The notes beneath the pieces were generated by a model, which ran no database searches, was not told the DNA's origin, and worked only from the letters and a program-made list of their open reading frames with translations. From NCBI GenBank assembly GCA_014859445.1, contig JACUUC010000002.1:62001-126000 (forward strand): a stretch of DNA of 64,000 bases. Direction: 5' to 3'. Positions 19,164-27,193 of this stretch are shown one piece after another; position 1 is the stretch's first letter; the number at the start of each line of letters is the position of its first letter. A program made the position numbers and the translations under genes. The DNA comes from Bacterioplanes sp. Lineage in GTDB: Bacteria > Pseudomonadota > Gammaproteobacteria > Pseudomonadales > Oceanobacteraceae.

Positions 19164-19865
19164 ATGCGACACATTCTCACGAAAATACTACTTATAAGCG
19201 CGATGGTCAGCACCTTGATAATCCCAGTGGCCCAGGCCAATGACAACACGCAAATGGAATCGCTACTCGTGCTGAATGCCATTGCCTATCGACTGTTGGG
19301 CGAAGTGAGCTTTTATTCGTTACAACAAGGCGCCGGAAGGACAGAGCAACGCCTTCAGCAGGTCATTACCGACGGAAATGACTTACTCGCCCAGATGGAG
19401 CAGGTCGACTCGGTTTTGCTGGTTTGGCAACAAGCCGTGGCATTCATCGAGCAACATAAGGACGTGGCTGCGACGATGAGCGACGTTAACTTCATCACCG
19501 ACCTCCAGCAGCACCATCAGCCGTTATTGGTGGCCATTGCGGAAATGAAAGGGCGTTATGAAGAAGACGCTGTATATCCTTATTCACGACAACGCGCGCA
19601 ACTGGCTTTGGAACACATTGTGGCTGAATACATGTACTTCAATATTAATGTGTTTGGTGGGCATGCCATTACTGAGATGGAAATACAAAACAACAATCGT
19701 CTGCTAAAATCGCTATTTACAGAACTGCCGATCAGCGATCAGGAAAAGAATGACCTGCAACGTAAATGGTCATTTATCGAACGCACGGTGCTCAACTACA
19801 ACAAAACCAGTGCACACTTTATCGTGATGCGGACAGCAGACAGTGTGAGAGACGGGTTGCGGTAA
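19164..19865 (+). CDS. Exported protein of unknown function
   Basis: 233 residues, unrecognised. A clear Sec signal peptide (positive MRHILTK, hydrophobic ILLISAMVSTLIIPVA, cleavage probably after AQA at ~25) points to a periplasmic protein. The mature part is predicted mostly helical and Gln/Glu-rich, with no Cys and no lipobox. It begins 19 bp after chpC in the same direction with a ribosome site (GGGGAAACC), and has host-like base composition, so it may be the last gene of the pil-chp operon. A pilus or PilJ-related role is only a guess from position. Confidence 0.75.
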   Translation: MRHILTKILLISAMVSTLIIPVAQANDNTQMESLLVLNAIAYRLLGEVSFYSLQQGAGRTEQRLQQVITDGNDLLAQMEQVDSVLLVWQQAVAFIEQHKDVAATMSDVNFITDLQQHHQPLLVAIAEMKGRYEEDAVYPYSRQRAQLALEHIVAEYMYFNINVFGGHAITEMEIQNNNRLLKSLFTELPISDQEKNDLQRKWSFIERTVLNYNKTSAHFIVMRTADSVRDGLR

Positions 19866-19911
19866 GTATAGCGACGTGGTCTAAACGATATACATTAAAG
19901 GTTAGATTTTT

Positions 19912-20709
19912 GTGTTTAGATTTTTACAGTATGCAAAACCTATAGATGAAATAGATTTTGACAAAATAAAACCTAAGTCGAAGTTTTTGGTGAATGTCCC
20001 TATAGACCAAACCATCTCAAATTTGACATGCTTCACGCCCCAAACCAATGTCTTTGCACAAGCTTTAAAGTCCTATGGCAAGCTCGGTGAAGAGGCGCTG
20101 AGGCAACAGATTGAAACATATTACACTACACAAATTTGTGAAAATGTAGCTGATATATGGAGTTTGAATACCGAGAAACTTAAAGGAATTCATGCTATGG
20201 GAGTTGTGTTGCCATGGAGTGACGAATGTTCGCGTGAAAATTTTGCACGAATAGCAATTAGTAATGGAGCAGGCAGATTTCTCTCTAGAGAGGCAGCTGA
20301 ATTGGGATTGAATCCCACTGATAGCTATGGTTGGCAGTTCTTTGGTCCAGCATCTCGCTCTTTAATCGATCTTGAATGTAATCGCCTTGTATCAGTATAT
20401 GACAGCATAAAAAATAAGGGTTATAAACCGGCAATATATGGCCATATTCATGGATATATATTAACCGATGGTTGTAGGCGGAAAGTTGTTGTTGTAGGTG
20501 GTAAGCATAGATATGCTGCACTAATAGCCTTAGGCTACTCTAGAATAAAGGTGCTTATAAAGTCAAAAATAACGCCATCTGTTGTTAGTAATCAACGTAT
20601 AGAACAATGGCCGCAGTATCAAAACGGCACCTATAGTCGTGAAGATGTTTTGAGTATTTTTGAACGTCAGCTAAATGGTGTAGGGAATGGCGATTTGTCG
20701 TCATTATAA
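19912..20709 (+). CDS. ParB-like-fold protein in polysaccharide island
   Basis: 265 residues from a GTG start with AAAGG ten bases upstream. About residues 165-220 carry a ParB/sulfiredoxin-like core: PAIYGHIHGYILTDG, then VVVVGGKHRYAAL and ALGYSRIKVLI, matching the 'address ... G-x-HRY-A ... LG' pattern of ParB N-terminal domains. No helix-turn-helix or Walker motif, so not a partition protein. Similar ParB-like proteins are sometimes found in surface-polysaccharide loci with unknown function. It is A+T-rich and is the first gene of the island, preceded by a strong change in base composition. Confidence 0.65.
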   Translation: MFRFLQYAKPIDEIDFDKIKPKSKFLVNVPIDQTISNLTCFTPQTNVFAQALKSYGKLGEEALRQQIETYYTTQICENVADIWSLNTEKLKGIHAMGVVLPWSDECSRENFARIAISNGAGRFLSREAAELGLNPTDSYGWQFFGPASRSLIDLECNRLVSVYDSIKNKGYKPAIYGHIHGYILTDGCRRKVVVVGGKHRYAALIALGYSRIKVLIKSKITPSVVSNQRIEQWPQYQNGTYSREDVLSIFERQLNGVGNGDLSSL

Positions 20710-21412
20710 AGAGCAAAATTTAAAAAATAACTACTGCTGACAACTCGATATAAATTGAACGATGTGGATTTAAGTACAAAGGAATAGCAGAAGATATATT
20801 TTCTGTTTAAAAAAATTAGTGAATGTGATGAATATCTCCTATGTGTAGGTGAGATATAGTAAGAGAAGATATTAGAGTTAATGGTCGTCATGTAGTTTTT
20901 GGCAACTTTAACTTACGTAAAATTGGCAGTATGGATAAGCTAAAAATGGATAGTATCTGTTACGTTTGAAAATTGACAAAAGTGAGAATTTAAGAGTTGC
21001 TAGGTAATATAGTTCGGCTTGTAAGTTACCACCGGAATAGAATATTCAAGCCCGATTAGCTGATTGCTATTTTCAATTATAGAGGGTTTTATTAAAGCTG
21101 CGGCATGTGTGTGATGTATATTAAAATTCATGTGTTTTTATGTCTAAGATAGAAGTTCGATATTGGATTTAATCTTGATTTGAGTTGTGCGCTTTAAGAT
21201 TCAAGTAGTGAATAAGGCAATAATACATTCAGCAGTTATAGTATAGTTGGGTGTTAATATATGTTGATCATATTCAGCGGATGAGATTTGATAGTTTCTA
21301 TATCTAGAGGAGTTCTTCGGTTATTGTATTTCACCTTTAAATCTTTTTCAATTTGTTGGATTTTGTTAAGTGTTTGCTGTAGGTGGTAATGTTAATTTCT
21401 CAAGGTTATGTA
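20710..21412. other. Long A+T-rich stretch without a gene
   Basis: About 700 bp in which all frames are short and none resembles a protein I know. No tRNA-like fold, terminator or insertion-sequence end is evident by eye. It may be the eroded remains of a lost island gene or a long regulatory region. Its right end leads into the promoter at 21413. Confidence 0.6.
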
Positions 21413-21440
21413 TTGACAGTTTTCATGTGAGTGGTAGTAT
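21413..21440 (+). promoter_or_regulatory. Sigma-70 promoter for the island operon
   Basis: Perfect TTGACA at 21413-21418 and TAGTAT at 21435-21440 with a 16-nt spacer. Transcription would begin near 21447, which excludes the upstream GTG at 21431 as the start of the next gene and favours the ATG at 21488. Confidence 0.65.
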
Positions 21441-21487
21441 TCTTTTTATTTGCCTGCCGTTATTATCTATTCGGAGTTAAGGTTTTT

Positions 21488-22501
21488 ATGGTTAATGTAG
21501 CAATAATTAATGATACTAGGTCAACAAGCCACTATGGCTGTATGATGGTTATGAATAACCTTATCAAACACCTTAATAGTCTTGGAGTGAATGTATTGTG
21601 GACTTGGCCAGTAAGTGTCGATTGGAGAAAGCATAGAAAAGAAATTATGCGAAAACCAAATGTAGATGCTTTTATCATCAATGGCGAGGGTACTATTCAT
21701 AATAATAGTAAGAGAAGATTTTCACAGGCTCTTGTTGATTTCATTGGATATGCATCTGACCAAAAAAAACCTTGTTATCTTATTAATGCCACATTGCATA
21801 ATAACTGCAATGATGCATATGAGACTATAAGTAAAGCAAGAGCTGTTTATGTCAGGGATAGTGGTAGTTTATCTGAGTTGAAAAAATATGGTGTCTTAGC
21901 AAAGTATGTACCTGATTTGACGTTCGGAAGGAAATTCTCTGAAATGGATCGTAGTTGTGCGGAAGGTATTGCAGTAGTTGACAGTGCTATCAAAGAAGAT
22001 TCTCTTTGGCTAGAAAATTTTGCTATGGCTAACGATTATGATTTTCGGTCAATGGTCGTTGCTAGGCCTAGTAATGCTCGTTTTTTGAGAAGTCCCAGGC
22101 CCTATATTAAAAATTTATACCGGTATGTATTAAAAGATCGTAAAGTCTCATTGGACCCAAATGAATATTTGCTATGGTTGGAAAGTCATAAGTTTATTGT
22201 GTCAGGAAGATACCACACTGTAACGATGTGTCTCAAAAATCGAATCCCATTTGTTTGTCTTGAGTCGAATACACCAAAAGTTAAGTTCTTGCTAAATGAT
22301 GTATTTTCGCATAGTAATCGTTCGATCTGTTATACCGATATATATGGTGCAGTAAACTCAGAAAAATTTACAAGTTTTAGTGAAGATGAGCTTGAGTGTA
22401 TTGATCGTTTTACAAACCTTGCCGAATCTGAAATTTCAAAAATGTTTGAGAGTATATTGAATGATATTTCTAATGGGGTAGTTGGTGAATTCAAATACTG
22501 A
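21488..22501 (+). CDS. Polysaccharide pyruvyl transferase family protein
   Basis: 337 residues from ATG 21488 (ribosome site GGAGTTAAGG). The family moves pyruvate from phosphoenolpyruvate to sugars, or in bacterial loci acts on surface glycans (CsaB/WcaK type). Visible features: N-terminal Rossmann-like start VNVAIINDTRSTSHYGC; INGEGTIHNN near 62-71; a mid segment AVYVRDSGSLSELKKYGV; and the C-terminal SGRYHTVTMC (~237-246) with the conserved Arg-x-His. Length fits. It overlaps or couples with the following kinase-like gene. Sugar acceptor unknown. Confidence 0.8.
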   Translation: MVNVAIINDTRSTSHYGCMMVMNNLIKHLNSLGVNVLWTWPVSVDWRKHRKEIMRKPNVDAFIINGEGTIHNNSKRRFSQALVDFIGYASDQKKPCYLINATLHNNCNDAYETISKARAVYVRDSGSLSELKKYGVLAKYVPDLTFGRKFSEMDRSCAEGIAVVDSAIKEDSLWLENFAMANDYDFRSMVVARPSNARFLRSPRPYIKNLYRYVLKDRKVSLDPNEYLLWLESHKFIVSGRYHTVTMCLKNRIPFVCLESNTPKVKFLLNDVFSHSNRSICYTDIYGAVNSEKFTSFSEDELECIDRFTNLAESEISKMFESILNDISNGVVGEFKY

Positions 22502-22502
22502 T

Positions 22503-23501
22503 ATGAGATATATGTACAGCTTAATAATTTCGATGTTAACATTTTTACGGAAAATTAAAGTTGCATCTCGGTGTAAAGTTTCACGAAGAGCACTTGATTC
22601 TGCAATATACCAGTCATTCCCTCAATCTCTTAATCATAATCCTAAAGTTGTTGCTGTTGATTTTGGTGGAGTGAATAATGTTGGAATGTTTGTGTTCTAT
22701 GATGAAAATAGTGAACCATTGGCGATTGCAAAAATTCAAGGCGATAAACTTGCTGAACGTGAATTCAGATTTATGCGATGGCAGACTGAACTCTCCGAGC
22801 TTCGATTGTCTCCATCACCGGTTTCAAATTTGATATGCATCAATTCTAATTTTTCCATTATCTGTAGTGAGTATTTACTGACACCAAGTAAGTATGATTT
22901 TAAGAAAGTTTTTGACTTATACAATCGGATTGGCACGGTTAAAAATGCGTCTAATTTAGAAATTAATGAACTCAAGCTTAGGGATGAAATCATTCCAGAT
23001 ACCCCAATAAAGGCAGTCCTTCACTATTTTGTTAGCAATCCAGATATGGAGAGTTCATTAGAATATTTATACCGTCTAATTGATACTAAGCGAGATATTT
23101 TGGGCACTCACATGTGCGCGGAATTGAATAAATTGACGGATTTGCAATACGATAGTTGGTTAGAAATCATGGACATTGAGAATTTTGGTATTGTTCATGG
23201 TGATTTTAAACCGCAAAATATTCTAGTCGATAGAGAAGGATTTTATAGGGTTATTGATTTGCAATATTATTTGATCGGAAATCGTTCTTGGGATTTAGCA
23301 TTTTATCTATCAAAAAAGAGTACTTTTGTAGATGTTGCTGAATGTCTAGATGAAATTAATTTGGACTATATTGATAGAAAAAGAATCATTTTCTTTTATA
23401 TTTTTGCTGTAGTTGTAGGGATAAAGAAGAAAAACTCTCATGTTAGTATTGGAAATAAAATATTACCGGCCATAAGAAAGTATTGGGAGAGCCCGCAATG
23501 A
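22503..23501 (+). CDS. Aminoglycoside/choline-kinase-like phosphotransferase
   Basis: 332 residues from ATG 22503, which lies just after the previous stop (TGATATG, reinitiation-like). An in-frame GTG at 22485 with GGGG six bases upstream is an alternative. The kinase catalytic loop is VHGDFKPQN with D234 and N239, followed by VIDLQ supplying the metal-binding Asp. N-terminal lobe: PLAIAKIQGD with a candidate ATP Lys. This fold phosphorylates small molecules or sugars; inside this locus a sugar or lipid-core acceptor is the likeliest, but unproven. A+T-rich like its neighbours. Confidence 0.75.
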   Translation: MRYMYSLIISMLTFLRKIKVASRCKVSRRALDSAIYQSFPQSLNHNPKVVAVDFGGVNNVGMFVFYDENSEPLAIAKIQGDKLAEREFRFMRWQTELSELRLSPSPVSNLICINSNFSIICSEYLLTPSKYDFKKVFDLYNRIGTVKNASNLEINELKLRDEIIPDTPIKAVLHYFVSNPDMESSLEYLYRLIDTKRDILGTHMCAELNKLTDLQYDSWLEIMDIENFGIVHGDFKPQNILVDREGFYRVIDLQYYLIGNRSWDLAFYLSKKSTFVDVAECLDEINLDYIDRKRIIFFYIFAVVVGIKKKNSHVSIGNKILPAIRKYWESPQ

Positions 23502-23580
23502 TGTTCCGGTGTTTAAATTTAAAAAATGCATTTTACTTTACTCTAATCTGGAACGCATAATCAACGGGTTTTGATGAATT

Positions 23581-24729
23581 ATGAAGAAAGTAATGTTCTT
23601 TGCAGCTAATAATCATCAGAGGAAGTATTTTTCTGCCATTGTAGCTTCTTGCGCTGGTTTTGATGGATATGTCGTAGACAAAAAATTGCTCCCTCTTTTA
23701 GTTAGACCGTTTTGGCCTTCGAAAAAAATTAGAAATTCTCTTCTTGGTGCAGTTAGCTATCGATTAAAAGAGAAAAAGCAGGAGAAAATAAATCAACGAT
23801 ACTTCTTGTTAAACAAGTACCTCGATTTCGTCATATTTTTACTTCAAACATATTACTTCCTAATTCGTTGTAGTGTGTTTTTGAAGGGGAAAGAAGTTGA
23901 TGCTTTAGTTGTCTGGAATGGTAATAAGTGGAGGCAGATTATTGTTTTAGGTCTATTGAGTGATGTTAAACATAAGCTTTACTTTGAAAATGGCGTGTTT
24001 CCAAATACCACTACTTTTGATGACTCGGGTGTTAATTATAAAAACAGTATCCCAAGAAATTTGGATTTTTATCAACGTAATAATGCTTGTAGTGATGATC
24101 AATCCCAAATATTTCTGGAAAAAAGAGCTCTTAACAAGAGTAAACGGAATGGAAAGTCAAATGCTATTGATCTCCCTAATAAATATGTTTTTGTACCATT
24201 TCAAGTCGACTATGATAGTCAAGTAATTAATCATTCTCCTTGGTTGAATAATATGCTAGAACTGTATCAGGTTTTATCTGATATTCAGGGTGAGCTTGGA
24301 AATGATTATTATTTTGTTGTCAAAGAACATCCAAGCTCGAAAGTTGATTATAGTCATTTACATGAATTGAACCCCAATATTGTATTTGCTAATGAAGTTG
24401 ATACGCAGCAGTTGATAGAGAATGCGATATCTATTGTAACTATAAACTCAAGCGTAGGTTTTGAATCAATTTTACTTTCGAAAAATGTGATTGTTGTTGG
24501 AGATGCTTTTTATGGTATTGATGGTTTGGTTTCTTTTGCCAAGTGCAAAGAAGAGCTAAAAAAGCAGATTTTTTCAGTTTACTCTGGTTTGATAGTTAGA
24601 GATAATGATGTTCGTTTGGTTTTTATTAATTATGTAAAAAGTCAGAGTATTACTGGTAGCTGGAGTGAGCCTACGAGTAGTCATTTTGAATGCGTAGAGA
24701 GAAGGATTTTAAATGTTATATGCTCCTAA
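23581..24729 (+). CDS. KpsS/KpsC-like capsule-type glycosyltransferase
   Basis: 382 residues. Signature of the capsule_synth family (beta-Kdo transferases of KpsC/KpsS type): FVPFQVDYDSQV near 203-214, KEHPSS near 249 and TINSSVGFES near 287. Those enzymes use CMP-Kdo to build the linker of group 2 capsules. Here no kpsDEMT export genes are present, so a role in a lipopolysaccharide core or other glycan is equally possible. Ends 17 bp inside the next gene. Confidence 0.75.
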   Translation: MKKVMFFAANNHQRKYFSAIVASCAGFDGYVVDKKLLPLLVRPFWPSKKIRNSLLGAVSYRLKEKKQEKINQRYFLLNKYLDFVIFLLQTYYFLIRCSVFLKGKEVDALVVWNGNKWRQIIVLGLLSDVKHKLYFENGVFPNTTTFDDSGVNYKNSIPRNLDFYQRNNACSDDQSQIFLEKRALNKSKRNGKSNAIDLPNKYVFVPFQVDYDSQVINHSPWLNNMLELYQVLSDIQGELGNDYYFVVKEHPSSKVDYSHLHELNPNIVFANEVDTQQLIENAISIVTINSSVGFESILLSKNVIVVGDAFYGIDGLVSFAKCKEELKKQIFSVYSGLIVRDNDVRLVFINYVKSQSITGSWSEPTSSHFECVERRILNVICS

Positions 24730-26026
24730 GCAAATGCCTGAGTCAATTGTGAAGTTTGGGTTTTTTCTGATTTCATTTGTTTTTGTATTTATTCATTTAA
24801 ATTCAAGTTCCGCTCAGTCACAGCTAACATACTTGCCGTGGTTCTTATTGATTCTGATCTCCCCTTTTTTGTTTGTTCAAAAAAAGGTTTATTCTCCCGT
24901 ACTTACATTTTCTGTAGTTACAGGTGTTTATTTATTTTTTTCAGCAATATCATACCAACTCTCCGGTGATTTTATTCCTAAAGGAGGAAAAAAATGGTTT
25001 GATGGGCATTGGGTGTTTTTGTTCCCACTGTCTTTTTTACTTTTAACAGCGGTTTCTTCATGGAGTTTCAGAGTTAGATACCTATCTGTTATATTGATAG
25101 TCTCTGTATTTGCAGGATTGGTTGTGGTATTTACAGATATGCTTTCAGGTGCCAGTCGAGGTTATTCACATGGTCGGCCTATCCCTTTTGGCAATTTTGG
25201 TTTATTGTCGGGATTGTTATGCTTAGTATTGTCTTTTGACCGCAACACATTTTCTTTTAGATCTAGAGCAATCTTAATAATTTCCTTTTTTCTAGGTGTC
25301 GCTATTTCTATCTGGTCTCAAACAAGAGGTGGCTGGATATTTCTCTTGTTGGTGATAATTGTGTTTATGATCTACTCTCTGGTTAGGTATCCGTCATATA
25401 GGAAGCATGTGTTATTTTCCTTTGGCTTGTTGTTTGTCTTCTCCATTTGGATTGTTAATGATGATAATATCGTATCGAATCGAATTTCATCTGCTACTTC
25501 CGATGTTAGTGAATACTTTAATGGTGTCAATAAGAACACTTCTGTAGGTTTGCGATTTGAGCTCTGGACTGTGGCATTAACTGCTTTTAAGGAAGGTAAG
25601 CTTTTTGGTGTCGGTCCATCTGGATTTAATGAAGTTAAGAATACTATGCTAGATAACGGACTTGTTGGATCAGGCGTATCATCATTACTACATGCTCATA
25701 ATGATTTTCTGTGGGTTTTGGCGACTAAGGGTATTGTCGGTTTTCTGTCTTACATGGCTATTTATATTTGGTTGCTTTCTTTCTATCTAAGGGCTAGCAG
25801 GTTCGCTAGTTCTCGTTATCTGGCAATTTCTGGGATTTTGGTGGTTTCTGGTTATGCTGTTTTTTCTTTGTCAGATATATTTATGTCGTTGAAATTAGGC
25901 ATTGGCTATTTTGTCATACTTAATTCGCTGCTTATTTACCTGATATCTTTGTCGAGTTTTGATGCAGATTTGATCAGCTCAAGAAGCAAGTCTTTCTCAT
26001 TTTCTAGAAAGAATGTATCACCGTAG
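24713..26026 (+). CDS. O-antigen ligase / polymerase family membrane protein
   Basis: 437 residues with about ten to twelve membrane segments. Wzy_C-type features: TRGGWI near 204, a large periplasmic loop with GLRFELW at 279-285, and HAHNDFLW near 326 preceded by GVGPSGF. Such proteins ligate O-antigen to lipid A-core (WaaL) or polymerise glycans; the two cannot be separated by sequence alone. Ribosome site AAGGA six bases before the ATG. The last 91 bp are overlapped by a gene on the opposite strand. Confidence 0.8.
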   Translation: MLYAPKQMPESIVKFGFFLISFVFVFIHLNSSSAQSQLTYLPWFLLILISPFLFVQKKVYSPVLTFSVVTGVYLFFSAISYQLSGDFIPKGGKKWFDGHWVFLFPLSFLLLTAVSSWSFRVRYLSVILIVSVFAGLVVVFTDMLSGASRGYSHGRPIPFGNFGLLSGLLCLVLSFDRNTFSFRSRAILIISFFLGVAISIWSQTRGGWIFLLLVIIVFMIYSLVRYPSYRKHVLFSFGLLFVFSIWIVNDDNIVSNRISSATSDVSEYFNGVNKNTSVGLRFELWTVALTAFKEGKLFGVGPSGFNEVKNTMLDNGLVGSGVSSLLHAHNDFLWVLATKGIVGFLSYMAIYIWLLSFYLRASRFASSRYLAISGILVVSGYAVFSLSDIFMSLKLGIGYFVILNSLLIYLISLSSFDADLISSRSKSFSFSRKNVSP

Positions 26027-26646
26027 TAATTTAAAAAACGTGCTGTGCTTTTAATGAATTTTTGATTGCGTTTCTTCTTGATATGATATTTTGTGACACC
26101 AGTGTCAATCCAGGTTAGATTTCCGTTAATGTCAGAGAATACGTTGCCGAGGTGAAAATCAGTAAATACTATTTTGTTTCTGTATAGTTCTAATAGTCCG
26201 TCACAGATTGTTATGATTATTTTTTGCCTAAGTTCTGGGGATGTTTTTTTATCGAGGAAAACCACTTCTGCCTCTCTCATTCCTGTTAGAGTAAGATTCT
26301 CCATTATATAATAACCTAGGTTATTACTTGTAAATGGGATAGCAATACCTTGTTCAAATATTCTCGGTGTTTTAAAGCCGAGTCTATTTAATGTTTTTGC
26401 TCCACTTATCTCTTTTTGTAGCCTACTGTGAAGCCATAGTAGTTTTATTTTTTCGAGAGATCTTCTTGCTTTTACAATTTTTATTATGTTATTTGTATTA
26501 TTTTCTATTAGTACTGTTGACGGTTTGGTAGAAATAAGTGTACTGCAACATGTAATGATGCTTTTATGATTTTTGGAATTTGTAATGAATTGGCCAACTG
26601 TATTGCCCTCTTCATTTTTTATTATTTTAATTTTTATGTTAATCAT
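25936..26646 (-). CDS. Lipopolysaccharide-kinase-like protein
   Basis: 236 residues. Kinase-fold motifs: candidate ATP Lys in IIKIVKAR (~57), hinge-like YYIMENL near 112-118, catalytic loop FTDFHLGN with D163 and N168, and WIDTG with D181. Best fits the Kdo/heptose kinase-RIO group acting on the lipid A-core. Its A+T-rich composition matches the island, yet its ATG overlaps the stop of the host-like yrbL-type gene by 8 bp. Its 3' end lies 91 bp inside the converging ligase gene. Acceptor unknown. Confidence 0.72.
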   Translation of the reverse strand: MINIKIKIIKNEEGNTVGQFITNSKNHKSIITCCSTLISTKPSTVLIENNTNNIIKIVKARRSLEKIKLLWLHSRLQKEISGAKTLNRLGFKTPRIFEQGIAIPFTSNNLGYYIMENLTLTGMREAEVVFLDKKTSPELRQKIIITICDGLLELYRNKIVFTDFHLGNVFSDINGNLTWIDTGVTKYHIKKKRNQKFIKSTARFLNYYGDTFFLENEKDLLLELIKSASKLDKDIR

Positions 26647-27193
26647 GGAGTAGCCGTTGCAGTTTTGACGTAAAGGTTGTCCAGCTTCTCCGCAAAAAGT
26701 ACTTCGCTAGAACAGCACATCGTATATTCAGTGGGTTAACGCCTGGATTGCTGACACCATCGACAATAACCGGTCTAAGTATTCCTTGGTGGGTTTGTAT
26801 CATGACATTATTTGGACTCAAATCACGTACGCTGATGACTTCAGAGAAGAGATAATCCTTTAACTGTGCACTCAACTGTTTCACCTGATCAGCATTAATG
26901 TGTTTTGACCGAATGGCCTCAGTAAGAGTCGGTGAAACATGGCCATTGTCGTCTCGAATGAGATCATACAATGCGCCCAAGCCTAGGTTGGTTTCGATCG
27001 TGCCACGATACAACGCCAGTAATGCGATGTCTTTTTTCTGTTTCTGCAACAAACGGAAATAGCGTTTTTCGCGGTACGTTTGTTTCTCGGGTCGTATGGC
27101 GACTTTGATACAAAGTTGAGGGTCTTGCGGATGGTAATAACAGGCTCTATCGCGTCCAGTGCCGATGAGCAAATTGTTGTTAAGTTCTATCAT
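26639..27193 (-). CDS. YrbL-like small protein kinase-fold protein
   Basis: 184 residues. Resembles the PhoP-regulated YrbL family: Gly loop GTGRDRAC (11-18), K30 in CIKVAI, catalytic loop VRDLSPNN with D124 and N129, and VDG with D145. YrbL proteins are small kinase-like proteins with no proven substrate. The start overlaps the preceding glycosyltransferase by 14 bp. Base composition is host-like, unlike the next gene. Confidence 0.8.
   Translation of the reverse strand: MIELNNNLLIGTGRDRACYYHPQDPQLCIKVAIRPEKQTYREKRYFRLLQKQKKDIALLALYRGTIETNLGLGALYDLIRDDNGHVSPTLTEAIRSKHINADQVKQLSAQLKDYLFSEVISVRDLSPNNVMIQTHQGILRPVIVDGVSNPGVNPLNIRCAVLAKYFLRRSWTTFTSKLQRLLHD

Noticed and set aside
20667-20891. 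Small minus-strand frame in the A+T-rich gap
   Set aside because: Low-complexity, Phe/Tyr/Ser-rich translation with no ribosome site, overlapping the real upstream gene.
21378-21392. ops/JUMPstart element (RfaH target) before the island operon
   Set aside because: GGTGGTAATG only partly resembles the conserved GGCGGTAGC-type sequence, and it lies upstream of the predicted promoter.
21431-21487. Upstream GTG start for the pyruvyl-transferase-family gene
   Set aside because: It overlaps the predicted -10 region, so it would not be transcribed; ATG 21488 has a ribosome site and the family N terminus.
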